Positions 12,726 to 23,396 of a stretch of 64,000 nucleotides of DNA are shown here, piece by piece. Each line of letters opens with the position of its first letter. Positions within the stretch are counted from its first letter, which is position 1. Made by a program: the position numbers and the translations under genes. Under the pieces are notes generated by a model, which did no database searches, had not been told where the DNA came from, and saw nothing but the letters and a program-made list of their open reading frames with translations. Source of the DNA: Obelidium mucronatum (lineage: Eukaryota > Chytridiomycota > Chytridiomycetes > Chytridiales > Chytriomycetaceae); the NCBI GenBank assembly GCA_025765595.1, contig JAIVFH010000030.1:272707-336706 (forward strand). Direction: 5' to 3'.

Positions 12726-12965
12726 AACGAAGGTTTTGATTCCTAATTGGGGATTTTTTTATTTTTGTTCATATCTCGTTTTTTCTTTGATGGAACTCCC
12801 GAAAGTAAAAAGATGAAATTCGACGCGTTTTCTTCACTATTCAAACTTGTTGAAATAATCCCCGAACTCTTATCGCGTGCAGAAACCCTAATGCACGTTT
12901 TTTTATGCCTGCCCCCTTATTTGTCTTTTGAGTCTCGACAGGAAAAGCCATAATCTTTGTAAAAA

Positions 12966-14315
12966 ATGGTCAACGAACACTACACCACCGCCCAAATGGC
13001 GAAACTCAGCGAGCTATCTGAAGATGTATTCAGAAAGCGGCTCGAGAAGATCCGGGATAAGGTATATTGTATTACAACGTGATGATCAAATGCCAATGAT
13101 ATTAATGCCTTGCTGTGCTTGGTCTTGCAATCGTTATCGAATTAGAAAGGGTACGTGAGGCTCTTCGGGATGATCAATATCGTATCTTGTTTAACCAAAT
13201 ATGTATGCCTCTTGATCGCTCCTCCTAAATAGGGTATGTGGCTGCGAATTCGTAAATCTCGACTAGCTATCTCACACCAACACCGTTAATATTTGCTTAT
13301 GCATTATTTAGTTTATTGTTGATATGGATGGCGTCCTCTATCATGGTTTGTGGGGCTCTTTTCTTATTCAAATATTCAAACGCTGTGTTTTTCAGGCAAC
13401 CAGCTTCTTCCTGGTGTTAAAGACTTTGTTGAATGGCTCAAAAGGGAGAAGAAGCAATTCCTGTTTTTGGTAATTGGCTTTCGCTTGCCTCCCTCCAAAG
13501 TTAACTTGTCAATCAATACCCTGACCAGACCAACTCTGCCTCTCCAACACCCCAGGAGCTGTCAGACAGACTCGCTAGTATGGGACTTCCCGGGATTCCA
13601 CCTTCAAACTTTTACACCTCGGGTAAAATCATTTATTTGTTGTCCTTGAATTCCGGTTGAAGAATTGGTATCGAATCAGCCCTGGCCACCGCCAAATTCC
13701 TCCAAAGTCAAAAACCAGAGGGCGGAAAGTGCTTTGTTCTTGGAACATCCGGTCTCACTTACACACTCTACGAACATGGATTCTCAATGTCCGACGTCGA
13801 CCCAGACTATGTCGTCATTGGATCAGAAGGTCCTTCCCACAGTTTCGAAGCCATGCAAAAAGCCCTCAGTCTGATTACAAAAGGAAACGCGAAATTGATT
13901 GGTACCAACCATGACACTGACAGTATCGGTGAAGGCGGTGTCCGTGTTCTGGGACCAGGTTGCTTTTTGGCTGCTTTGGAAGTTGCGAGTGGGAAGAAGG
14001 CGTTTACTTGTGGAAAGCCTAGTTCCTTGATGATGGGGTACGCCCAAGGATACCTTGGTTTGCCAAAAGAGGATATCTGCATTATCGGAGACCGCATGGA
14101 CACTGTATGTTCTTTCCTTTTCCGTTTTGTATTACGTTTCCCACTCAAATGCAAAAACCACCTAGGATATTCTTGCGGGAACAAGTGCACAGATTGACCC
14201 AGTTTTGGTTATGAGCGGGGTTACCAACACGGACAACTTGTACAGAGACGCGTACCGCCCTTACTTGGTGTTGAATGGAGTATCAGAACTCGCATTCTCT
14301 GTTCCACCATGGTAG
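12966..14315 (+). CDS. HAD-type phosphatase (PHO13 family), copy 2
   Basis: Tandem paralogue of the gene just upstream, same strand, about 240 nt away. Same motifs in order: DMDGV (13323), NSASPTP-type motif II across an intron near 13500, the GKPSS lysine segment near 14020, and GDRMDTD split by an intron near 14105-14165. Most intron positions are shared with copy 1, so they predate the duplication. Near 13146 the AAAGG microexon context is conserved, but here exon 1 (ends at 13061) and the DMDGV exon (starts at 13312) are already in phase with each other. A 5-nt inclusion alone would break the frame, so the exon is either skipped or joined with one more base (a second AG|G|GT site lies near 13233). 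Both copies look functional from residues visible. Confidence 0.87.
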
Positions 14316-14378
14316 TTTTTGTATCAAGTATTCACGCTTCAATAAAAGCATCACACAATTTTTCATTGTTTCTTTTAC

Positions 14379-16133
14379 TTGACCTCCATGGTCAATATGT
14401 TTCTTATTCCATATGACTCTTTGTGTCTGCTTGCGAAAATGTCTCTCGATACACCCTGGCAAAACAATCCCACTCCCACGACAAGCATCAATATGCTTCC
14501 CTATGAAATGCTCAAAGGAATTCTAATTCTTCTACCTATTGATTCTCAACTGGTCTCAATTGCTTTGGCTTCAAAAACCGTATTTGCTCCAACAATCTTC
14601 CACAACATCCACTTTGCAAGATTACACTTCAAACATCGCCTTACAATTTCAGCTTACTCTTTTTGGTATTTCTTGCACAAGATGCGTCACCGCGTCTCTC
14701 GCGTGGAAAGCAACCCAAATCCTGCCTTCATGGACTTCCACGTTTGTCATGAATACCCCTTTATAGTTCCAAAATCAAGAGAATGGTCAAATCTTCCAAT
14801 GAACTATAAATCAGCTTTATACGGAGAGATTCTGATGCATCCAGAATGGGATGGAATTATTCCATTTAAGATGAGGGCGGCTGTGCTTAAAACTATGAAT
14901 GAAGTGGGTTGGAACGATATGTGTGAAAGTGACCATGATATTATGCGGCCAGTTTATTGGGAGATGCCTGAACGAGAAGCTGTGGTTGTGATGCAGAAGC
15001 TGCTGGAATCGCGAGTGGGTGGGTTTACTGCTGATTGTCAGAGCAATCGACCATTGCGTTGGGCTGCACGCAATGGGCATGTTGACGTTGTCCAGCTTCT
15101 TTTGAGAGTGAGTGATGATGTGGATCCAACTATGGCTGGACCTGTATTGGTCTTGGATGAAGATAGCATCAATCCCATCATCAACTGTCGAAACGCTTTA
15201 AATTCACTGGATATTGCATGCGCATATGGGAGATACCAAATAGCCGAGATTTTACTCCAAGATTCTCGAGTGACCAAGAACACCTGTGACAGGGCCTATC
15301 ACTTTGGGTCATTGAAGATAGATTCAAGTCCCTTTGGGAGAAATTACGCCCACGTTATTCGCGTCCTACTCGAAGATGGCCGTGCAGACCCCAGCTTTCC
15401 TCGCAGACATCACTTTTATGCTGACGCTGTGGAGTTTTTGTTGAAAGACGGACGTTTGTCAATCGCCGATGACGTGCGAGGCGCCGGTCTCAATGCGGTG
15501 GAAACAGGAAATGTGACTGTGCTGAAGCATTTACTTGAACTCAATCACGGCAAGCCCTTTCCCAGTGACATTGTAGTGACTACCGCGAAACATCGACAAG
15601 TTCACATCATGTTGCATCTACTTTCTTATCCTGAATGCGATCCATCGGTTCAACGCAACGCAGCCATTCGTAACGCTTCGGCTTATGGAGATTCAGCCAT
15701 TGTCCGATTGCTGCTGTCAGATTCAAGAGTTGATCCGTCTATGCCAGGCCTTGACCCCTCTCTCCCTAATGGCTCACGCGAACCCGTCAATTTTCAAGAC
15801 TTTCGCGATACTGCTCTGCATTTGGCGATTCGCGGACGGCATGTCAATGTCGTTCAACTCCTTCTTGCAGACAAGAGAACAGATATACTATCAGATACAG
15901 AAAAATATCCTGATACGTTCGATGAAGATGTAAATCTGAATTGGGCGGAGCATTTTACAGATGAGGCTGCCATGCAAAGGGAGTTGCCAAAGAGAGTTCT
16001 GACGAAAGAAGAGTCTCTGTTTCACCGTGCACAATGCAAGAAGCTGCCTGCGGAAGTTGACAATATCAAGCTGGCGATTGAAATGGGAAATGTTGAGATA
16101 TTGATGTTATTACAAAGGGTGAACGGGTTGTGA
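14379..16133 (+). CDS. F-box-like/ankyrin repeat protein
   Basis: Single open frame of 584 codons without introns. The N-terminus (about residues 35-75) reads MLPYEMLKGILILLPI...IALASK, an F-box-like pattern shared by every ANK protein in this window. A conserved linker (SFWYFLHKM, LPMNYKSALYGEIL) and degenerate ankyrin repeats of about 33 residues follow, marked by VVQLLL, LLLSDSRVDPS and ALHLAIRGRHVNVVQLLL. F-box/ANK proteins in other fungi act as substrate adaptors of SCF ubiquitin ligases; that role is inferred here. The closest paralogue is the frame-broken gene at 23397-25299. Several ATGs near the N-terminus (14379, 14387, 14439) are possible starts. Confidence 0.88.
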   Translation: MTSMVNMFLIPYDSLCLLAKMSLDTPWQNNPTPTTSINMLPYEMLKGILILLPIDSQLVSIALASKTVFAPTIFHNIHFARLHFKHRLTISAYSFWYFLHKMRHRVSRVESNPNPAFMDFHVCHEYPFIVPKSREWSNLPMNYKSALYGEILMHPEWDGIIPFKMRAAVLKTMNEVGWNDMCESDHDIMRPVYWEMPEREAVVVMQKLLESRVGGFTADCQSNRPLRWAARNGHVDVVQLLLRVSDDVDPTMAGPVLVLDEDSINPIINCRNALNSLDIACAYGRYQIAEILLQDSRVTKNTCDRAYHFGSLKIDSSPFGRNYAHVIRVLLEDGRADPSFPRRHHFYADAVEFLLKDGRLSIADDVRGAGLNAVETGNVTVLKHLLELNHGKPFPSDIVVTTAKHRQVHIMLHLLSYPECDPSVQRNAAIRNASAYGDSAIVRLLLSDSRVDPSMPGLDPSLPNGSREPVNFQDFRDTALHLAIRGRHVNVVQLLLADKRTDILSDTEKYPDTFDEDVNLNWAEHFTDEAAMQRELPKRVLTKEESLFHRAQCKKLPAEVDNIKLAIEMGNVEILMLLQRVNGL

Positions 16134-16263
16134 ATGCCAGCCACCAGCAAAAATCACGCTTCATTCATTTAAGGAATATGAAGCATATTCGCTTCTGAAA
16201 TACAAAATAAATCAAACAAGAATAAATGTATCAAGTATTTAAAGGTTTAGAAATCTTCCAAAA

Positions 16264-17889
16264 ATGATTTCCCACCCACTCACGGCTCCACACCGCATGT
16301 ACATTTCCCTCACGTCTTTTCCAGCCGAAATCATTTCATCGATTATTGTCCATTTACCTATCGATTCAAACTTGATTGACGTTGCTCTCGCCAGTCCATT
16401 GTTTGCAAAAGCCATCTTCCACAGCTTCTACTTTGCCCGCAAACACTTCGAGCATCAGCTAAATTTATCAAATTCTGCTTCACTCTGGGACTACTTGAAC
16501 GATGCGGGTCTCTACAATGCTGGCTATCAATCAATGCCATTCAATTACCAAGCAGTGATACACGGGAACCTGCTCGCGGCCAACGAATGGACCGGGTTAT
16601 CAGAGCAGAAGCACCGATTGGATGGAGGGGACCCTGGTTTGCATCTAATGTGGCCGTGGCGATGGAATCTCGAATCCTCAAAAGCTGTTTGTCGCATTAA
16701 AACACTCCTTTCCAACAAACACTACCGATCAATTGCATCCAATGAAAGATCCTTTCTGTGGGCTGTAAGATGCAACAGATTGGATATTGTTCAGCTAGTA
16801 ATGGAGGCAAATCCAAGTCTTGATCCTGTAGAGAAACTTCAAGGCGGTTCAGCCATGCTCTGGGCTGTAAAATGTGGACATACACGAATTCTCGAGTACT
16901 TTCTTCAAAATCCGCACATTGATCCAGCATTTGGCCGCAATGTATATTTTCGGGCTGCATGCATGTTTGGTAATCTCGAAACTGCCCAGTTTCTTCTTGC
17001 ATTCTCTCCCACAGTGGATCCTTCAGCGTGTGGCAATTTTTCCATAATTACGGCAAGTTACAAGGGATATGTGGATATTGTCCAGTTTCTCCTTCAGGAT
17101 CCGCGGGTGGATCCATCTGTACTTTTTGCCAATCACAACGGGGTCATTTCTCGAAATCTTTTCGAATGGACATTTGGAAGTAGTGAGCTTCTGTTAGCGG
17201 ATGCGCGTATCAATCTGGATCCAACGGAATCACTTGCTGTGCAGTGCCTAGGAGTAGCTTGTGCAAATGGTCACTTGCCACTTGCCCAATTCCTTGTTGA
17301 ACTTGGGGTGTGCCCGGAAGGCAATGATAACTACGCTGTTCTTGTTGCATGCGTAGAAGGACAAACGGAGATTGTAAAATATCTATTGGGGGACCATCGA
17401 GTGAATCCCAGCTGCAGATCAAATTTGCCGATTCAAAAAGCGGCACAGTTTGGTCACTTGGATATTGTGAATCTGCTTTTGGCGCGCAAAGATGTGGATC
17501 CAAGCGATATTCAGAACAAGGCTATACGCCTTGCAGCCTTCCGAAGAAACCACCACATAGTGGAACGTCTCTTGCAACACCCCCTAGTCGATCCATCAGA
17601 CTACAACAATGAAGCTATACGTATTGCTTCCCAGAAGGGAGATCATCGCACTGTTGCAGCATTGTTACGTGATAAACGAGTCAATCCATCTGTCAACGAC
17701 AACGAAGCTTTTCATAGTTGTTGTATCATTCCAAACCAAGCTGCAAATGATGACGAGCGACCGGCTCCTGATATTTCGGATTACGTGAAGGTGATGACGT
17801 TGTTGGCGAAAGATTCAAGATTCAAGGCGGATAAGAAGGTATATAAAGTATTAAAGCCATTTTATGATGCCACAGTTGATGACGAGTAA
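16264..17889 (+). CDS. F-box-like/ankyrin repeat protein
   Basis: Intact single-exon gene of 541 codons directly downstream of another ANK gene. The N-terminal F-box-like motif reads FPAEIISSIIVHLPIDS...ALASPLF. The rest is some ten ankyrin repeats with the local consensus DPRVDPS-x-N-x-A, then GH-x3-VxxLL. Its nearest relative is the frame-broken gene at 33929-35544 (minus). A tract of about 150 bp (around 16420-16565) is identical to that gene at the DNA level, including third codon positions, while both flanks differ, which suggests gene conversion. Function is inferred as a protein-interaction adaptor, possibly for ubiquitination. Confidence 0.88.
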   Translation: MISHPLTAPHRMYISLTSFPAEIISSIIVHLPIDSNLIDVALASPLFAKAIFHSFYFARKHFEHQLNLSNSASLWDYLNDAGLYNAGYQSMPFNYQAVIHGNLLAANEWTGLSEQKHRLDGGDPGLHLMWPWRWNLESSKAVCRIKTLLSNKHYRSIASNERSFLWAVRCNRLDIVQLVMEANPSLDPVEKLQGGSAMLWAVKCGHTRILEYFLQNPHIDPAFGRNVYFRAACMFGNLETAQFLLAFSPTVDPSACGNFSIITASYKGYVDIVQFLLQDPRVDPSVLFANHNGVISRNLFEWTFGSSELLLADARINLDPTESLAVQCLGVACANGHLPLAQFLVELGVCPEGNDNYAVLVACVEGQTEIVKYLLGDHRVNPSCRSNLPIQKAAQFGHLDIVNLLLARKDVDPSDIQNKAIRLAAFRRNHHIVERLLQHPLVDPSDYNNEAIRIASQKGDHRTVAALLRDKRVNPSVNDNEAFHSCCIIPNQAANDDERPAPDISDYVKVMTLLAKDSRFKADKKVYKVLKPFYDATVDDE

Positions 17890-17940
17890 AATAAAATCAT
17901 GATTGCTTCGACCATGTAATGCTGCCAGTCAAAGCCCTAC

Positions 17941-19406
17941 TTATTTAGCCGATGTCAAGAGTTTCTTCAAAAAGGAATTTGCTTCACTATTCACTTTTTT
18001 GATGTCACATATGGCACTACGGCCAGCTTCCCCCGCTTTCCAATCATCTGGTTCAAAAACGGAACCTTTATCCAGCAATGACTGGGCAGCTATCAGATGT
18101 CCATTCAAGATAGGCTCGACTGACTGGGCATGCATACCATGTTTTTGAGTTCCACATGTTTGCACGACTGAAGGGACTTCGACGAATTGGGTTTCTTTTT
18201 CTTCAAAGAATCCTCATCGTCACTCGACATTTCGCATGCATCCTTATTCCATAGATCTTTGGCATCATAATCCACTCGAAGGTTCTTGACTGCATTTTCT
18301 GCAGAATCCTGTGAGTCTCACACTGGTGTTTTTCAAGATCCAGTCAATCGGTTCGATACAACCGTATTCCGCCGCAAGCCCCACCGCTAAAATTGAAACC
18401 GGACTTCCCAGATTTTTCGATCGAGCTGCGGTCAATACATCCAAAAACCCGAACGCTGCGGCATACAACTGGACGTTTCGAAAAAACACACTCTTGCTCG
18501 GCTTGTCCACCATCCCCATCAATGCAATAACTGTCTCGCGACCCGAAAACCCGGCATCCTTGTTGAACTTTTTCAAAAAATCCTTTTCCAGCAATTCAGC
18601 GACAACATCATTCGACTCCCAGTTCAAATAGCAACCGATCCGACAAGTTGCAACAACAACCTCAGCCATTCCTCTCTTATTCATTTTATAAATGCGCTTC
18701 ACAAGTTCCGGGTGGCCTTTTCGCACAGCGTGAAGTAACAGTCCAGAACGCGGTTCAATCAGAAACTTTCCATTCCTCATACCAGTTTTCTTGCGACACT
18801 CTCATGTCCCAAAAGCATGCATCGGAATTTTCATGAATCCGGACAATTTCTCTTGCAACGTCAAGCTGGCTGTAATCCAGTGCATTTCCAAAGGCAGAGA
18901 CCAGGGGAAGAGGATCGAACAAGTCACCAGGTTCATCGAAATCCATGTAAACCTTTTCCATTTGTTTGAAGGCATCCAAATGACCGATAGCGGCAGCAAC
19001 ATTGGCGATATTGTGGGTAGCAAAATCCAAGAAATCCTGTTCAAGAATACAAGGAAGCAGCAAGTCCACCAAGGCAAAGAGGAACGGAATACCGACCGTT
19101 TTGATTGTCCAGCAAAGAGATCGAGAGGGGGCTTAATCCCATGAAGTCGTCATCAAGAAAGTCCGTAACAAGGTTTCGCGCATATGAAATGGGATCAGAG
19201 GACACGCGAAAGCTCAAGCCAGGTTTCAGGCGGGATACCTCCTTGTGCATTTTAACAGAACGCACAAGATTGACTTCCCAAGTCAAGTCTTTGGATACGG
19301 CTGCAAGAACAGGTTCCAAGAGTTTGGTGTCATTTTGTATAAAGCACAGTGCAACCAAAACTGACCATTCAACGGGTGAGAGTGGAAGGGCGCACTTTCC
19401 AGCCAT
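17941..19406 (-). pseudogene. helical/ankyrin-like repeat protein, frame-broken
   Basis: Minus-strand coding sequence in at least four successive frames: 19406-19085, 19072-18765, 18780-18285 and a tail ending at 17941. Shifts near 19085, 18765 and 18285 are each explained by one extra base; a further shift near 18140 has the other sign or is double. The text has ankyrin-like helices such as LLLHAVRKGHPELVKRIY and NGHLIAAQSLLDKG, and an acidic/lysine-rich stretch (SSDDEDSLKKKK) near the end. It continues in the same frame as the upstream gene (19428-20000) across a single TGA at about 19428, so the two may be one gene. I do not recognise the family. It could be a decaying gene or an intact one with sequence errors. 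Confidence 0.5.
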
Positions 19407-19427
19407 AAATTTGGTGAGAAAAGCATT

Positions 19428-20000
19428 TCATCCTGGCTTAAGCTTATCCGTTGAAAACGCGTTTGTCAGTTTTTCGAATAGCTTTTTGATTCCCTCTTCT
19501 TCAATCAAGTCCCGTTCAGCTTTGGCAGCAGTGTCATTTTCTTTCATTGCACTAATTTCCTTGTCGGCTGTAGGGCTGTTGAGTAAACCATTTGCAAGTT
19601 GAAGAAGGGTCTCTGACCCGCCCCAACCGCTTGTATGGCCAAATTCCACCCCGTCGACAAGACAAAACGAAATCGTGTTTCCGTTGTAGTTTCGGCGACT
19701 TGAAAATCCAAAATCAACTCCGAGGGTTTCCTTAAATCGCAGGATTAGCTCGTCTCCCATCAATTTCTTTGGTGGCTTTTTTCGAGAGGCAACAGAGGCG
19801 CGTGATGGGTCCAATGCTTGAATCACAAGAGCTGCCGCGTCATTGCGTGCAGCTTCTTCGGATGGAAACTTCTTTGACTTTTTAAACATTCTGCTCTTGG
19901 CAGAATATTGAGCGGTAAATAATCCATTGGTGGATTGTACGTTGCAGGTCAGGACAAGTTGGTGCTTGGCCACTGTTTGAGCAAGAATGTCTAGTAGCAT
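19428..20000 (-). CDS. dsRNA-binding-domain-like protein
   Basis: Open frame of 190 codons. Residues about 1-65 resemble a double-stranded RNA-binding domain, with Y/F-rich beta strands followed by the helix FPSEEAARNDAAALVIQAL, where the conserved Ala-Ala of the last dsRBD helix is visible. The remaining part (SGWGGSETLLQLANGLL, KENDTAAKAERDLIEEE) is helical. It ends in a TGA that is directly followed, in the same frame, by more plausible coding sequence (LTKFMAGKCALPLS...). It is possibly the N-terminal half of a longer protein with the 17941-19406 region. The dsRBD assignment rests on pattern recognition only. Confidence 0.5.
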   Translation of the reverse strand: MLLDILAQTVAKHQLVLTCNVQSTNGLFTAQYSAKSRMFKKSKKFPSEEAARNDAAALVIQALDPSRASVASRKKPPKKLMGDELILRFKETLGVDFGFSSRRNYNGNTISFCLVDGVEFGHTSGWGGSETLLQLANGLLNSPTADKEISAMKENDTAAKAERDLIEEEGIKKLFEKLTNAFSTDKLKPG

Positions 20001-20253
20001 CTAAATATTACAGAGCGGGCTTTTAGATCTCGAGACTGATATAGAGCGAATAAAACCCTGAGCTACATTAGGCTCCGTTGAAGTATCATCTAGTCGAATC
20101 TTTTTGCTCTCGGCTGGAACCTGTGCTTCATTTGCTCTCTTCATCTTTAAGATTACAAAAAAAAAAAAAAAAAGCACCGAGGGAGGGTACTGGCCAGAAG
20201 GATAACCCGACTACACGATAATATAATTGAGTATAAGTGCCGTTTGGTGTTGA

Positions 20254-22021
20254 ATGTCGATTTCAGATTATTTGAAATCTTGTTGCACAATAATGACTTG
20301 TCACCAGACTCACCTTCGTTGCTCTTCGTGCTTCGAGCTTCTCCACCAGCCAACGACTCTTCCTTGCGGACTGAGTGTTTGTTCAGCCTGCGTGAAACTA
20401 CCAACAGTCTCCAGTGATCTTAAAGCCATCGAAGATGAACTTGCTACAACCTTTGACTCTGCCACGGTCCCACCATCAGTGTCAAATGCAATCCGCTTCT
20501 ACAGATGTCCCGCTAAGCTATGCCGCAAACGTCACTTTGGAAAGCCAGTGGCGGATTTTGTGTTGGCCAATCTGATTCAACTCTTGTTTCCAAAAGAAAT
20601 GCGGGTTCTGGATGGGTCGCTGGTGGAAGAAGTCTCTGAATTCAGGTTACAGCTTCCGTATTTGGCTGAAAGCAAAAAGCTGGTGGCGGCTGGTGACTTT
20701 TTAAACGCCATCAAACACGCTGATATTGCCCATTCAATTAATCCTTGGAATCGAAGAGGGATCATTGCGAGACGAATCGCGGAGCTTCGATGGAGAGAAG
20801 CAGGTCTTGAAGTTGTTGAGATGGATGACCCAAGCGGTGACTCTGGTGGTGGGCTGAATGACCATGTGGAAACACCGGCTCCAATTTCAATCAACGCGAT
20901 CCCTTTGATTCCAAATGTGCCACCAGAAGAACTTGGAATCGATTGCCCGCTGTGTCTAAATCCGCTATGTGATCCAATCACGCTCAAGTGTGGCCATTCC
21001 GCCTGTCGAGTCTGCCTTTTGGATTCTTTCCAGTCTTCCACGCTTTGCGCAATCTGTCGAACACCGCTTCCATCTTTTGAGACTCTTTTGGTTCATCCTC
21101 GAAACTTGATTCTGGATACATTGATTAGCAGCTGGTTGAATGGAACAGATGCCAGAACATCTTTGGTACAAGAACGCGAAGACTGCTTGAATCGGCATCG
21201 ACTGTCAACAGAGCTGACAATACCGATATTTATTTGCACATTGGCGTTTATTGGAACCAAGCAGCAATTTCACATCTTTGAGCCGCGATATAGAGTGAGT
21301 TAAATGAAAACGTTATCCTTAAGTTAATTTTGGGATTCAGGTGATGATGAAGGAGTGTATAGACAATGGCACCTTTTTCGGCGTCTGTATTCCAAAAAGG
21401 AGCTTCAATCCTTTCGATGAAAAGTATGGAATATATGGAACGGCTTGCAAAATCGAGTTTTCTGAAACTCTGGATGATCCGGTGGACACCTCGATTGGGT
21501 ATGCGAATAATATTCCGTTCTCAAATCATCATGCAACTAAAGCTCCTTTTTTTTTGCATGCACTCGAAGACCGCTTCCTCGATACTTTGTCCTTTCCAAA
21601 GGCCAGTATCGCTTTAAAGTCACGGAACCAGATTGCAATATTTCTCCAGAAGGCCTTCATTATGCAAAAGTAGTCAGGGTAGACGATGCAGATCCTGACC
21701 AGAATTCTGATTCCCAGTACGACGCTTTAGCATACGCCTCAAACATTCTCAAAGTTCGTAAGAATGTCAAGTCTATGCTTGAAAGGATTGATCCTGCTCG
21801 GTTGAGGGTATTGATTGACGCGTATGGTCGAATGCCGGAGGATCCGTCGCTGTTGAGTTTGTGGGCGTGTCAATGGATTCCAGTCACTATGTGAGTCTTG
21901 ATCGATATATGTTTGCACGCATAAATGACGGATTTTTGTTTACTTCAGGGTGAAGAAGTATGAAATCATGTCTGATCTGGATCCAACGGCCCGTCTCAAA
22001 TTTATTGCTGATCGAATCTGA
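20254..22021 (+). CDS. LONRF-like protein (RING fingers + LON substrate-binding domain)
   Basis: Architecture of animal LONRF1-3 and fungal relatives: an N-terminal degenerate RING (CSSC...CGLSVCSAC, residues about 22-50), helices resembling TPR (about 150-185), a canonical RING (CPLC...CGHSACRVC...CAIC, residues about 230-275) and a C-terminal LON-type domain (FEPRYR, YGTACKIEF, YFVLSKGQYRFKV, residues about 340 on). Such proteins are predicted E3 ubiquitin ligases for quality control. Introns are inferred at about 21296-21340, 21499-21570 (with a poly-T tract) and 21892-21949. The final exon ends with TGA at 22021. The start is at 20254 or the ATG at 20294. It is transcribed toward the response-regulator gene on the opposite strand. 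Confidence 0.82.
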
Positions 22022-22101
22022 GCTTCCAAAAAAATATAAACCTCTTGCAAAATATGCTTTTATATTATTGGTTGGGATCGCGACTCTTGATTAAGAATTT
22101 T

Positions 22102-23166
22102 CTAAAACCGCAAAAACTTTTCAATATTTTCTTTCGTGAATGGTTTCGGTTGAACGGCGAGAAACCCAACTTCATACAACAAATTCATCTCCTTTGAACT
22201 AATTGAATCCCCCGTCACAGCAATCACACGCGACGGACTCCCCAACTCCTTCTTGATTTTCTGCGTTGCCTCACGCCCACCCATCACGGGCATCGTCAAA
22301 TCCATGAAAATAACATCATAAGGCTCTCTTCGATATTTTACTTTCTCGACTGCTTCTGTTCCCATGACGGCTTCGTCAATGATAAAGTTGCCGAGGCTTT
22401 GCAACACTGTGATGAGGATTTTACGGTTCACTTCCGAGTCGTCGACGACAAGAATGGCTTGTACTGATTTGAGTGGTTGGATATTGAGTTCTTGTGGAAA
22501 TTGTTCTGGTTTGGGCTGGTCGCGTGTAGTTTCTTTCCTGGCCGCGGTTGGGGTGTGATTTGGACTATTTGAAAGGGCAGAGGTCGGGGTAGGAACGTTT
22601 GGCTGCTGCTTCACTGAAAGTTTAGTGCCTTGTACTAATTTAATAGACACAGATGATGGGCGTTTTGATGGCAAGAACTCGGAGTTTGCGGCGGCTTCTG
22701 GGGTTCTTGGTTGCACATTAAGGGAATCTGATGACTGATGGTCTTCCATTAATGAAGAAGAATTTCGAAGAGAAATAGGGTCGAGAAATTTCTGATGCGC
22801 CGTACTTGGTGAGGTCATGTTCTCCTGATGCTGACTGGTTTGATGAGTGATGAAACTAGAATCTACGGTAACCGAATCTGATGAAACCAAGGACGGCGCC
22901 TTGGTGTCGAGGAGTTCGGATCTTTTAATAAACCCTCGCGTATTGGGTATAAAGGCATTATGGGCCTGTGTTTCTGGTGTCCCCAAGAAAACGATCAGAG
23001 AATCCAGAGAATCAAGTGAGTGCTCTGTTTCTTCCTCCAGCTCGCTTCCCACTCGAGCATCACTACTTGAGCTATCTGGAGGCTTTTTGCCCGCAGTTTT
23101 CAAGGGTGAAAAGGCCCTGATGGTGTTTGCTGATGGCGATCCGTGTAATGCAAAGGTTGATTCCAT
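22102..23166 (-). CDS. response regulator with long disordered N-terminus
   Basis: 354 codons. Residues about 1-235 are low-complexity Ser/Pro/Thr. The C-terminal 115 residues form a two-component receiver domain: acidic pair VVDDSEVN, phospho-acceptor Asp in FMDLTMPVMGG, Thr in AVTGD and Lys in QPKPF, all conserved. No DNA-binding or kinase domain is present. Fungal proteins of this build (Ssk1-type) receive phosphate from a hybrid histidine kinase through an Hpt protein and signal to a MAPK cascade; which pathway applies here is not visible. Serine-rich coding-like sequence continues upstream to about 23225 in the same frame before a stop, so the true start could be in an earlier exon. Confidence 0.85.
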   Translation of the reverse strand: MESTFALHGSPSANTIRAFSPLKTAGKKPPDSSSSDARVGSELEEETEHSLDSLDSLIVFLGTPETQAHNAFIPNTRGFIKRSELLDTKAPSLVSSDSVTVDSSFITHQTSQHQENMTSPSTAHQKFLDPISLRNSSSLMEDHQSSDSLNVQPRTPEAAANSEFLPSKRPSSVSIKLVQGTKLSVKQQPNVPTPTSALSNSPNHTPTAARKETTRDQPKPEQFPQELNIQPLKSVQAILVVDDSEVNRKILITVLQSLGNFIIDEAVMGTEAVEKVKYRREPYDVIFMDLTMPVMGGREATQKIKKELGSPSRVIAVTGDSISSKEMNLLYEVGFLAVQPKPFTKENIEKFLRF

Positions 23167-23396
23167 CGATTCTTGATCAATCTGACCTGACGAAGCGGAT
23201 GAGGACGATGATGATGAACTCTCGCGTCCGGTAGATGATCATCGACGACAACTGTGACAGTGTCGCGTTTCAAGTCAAGTGCGCCTAAATCCGCCTCAAT
23301 AGTTGACATTCAGGGACAGATTTTCTTGCGACTTGTCATACTTAAATATTATCCTTCGAATTTCTGAAATAATCGATTTGAAGAACTTGTCCCTAT

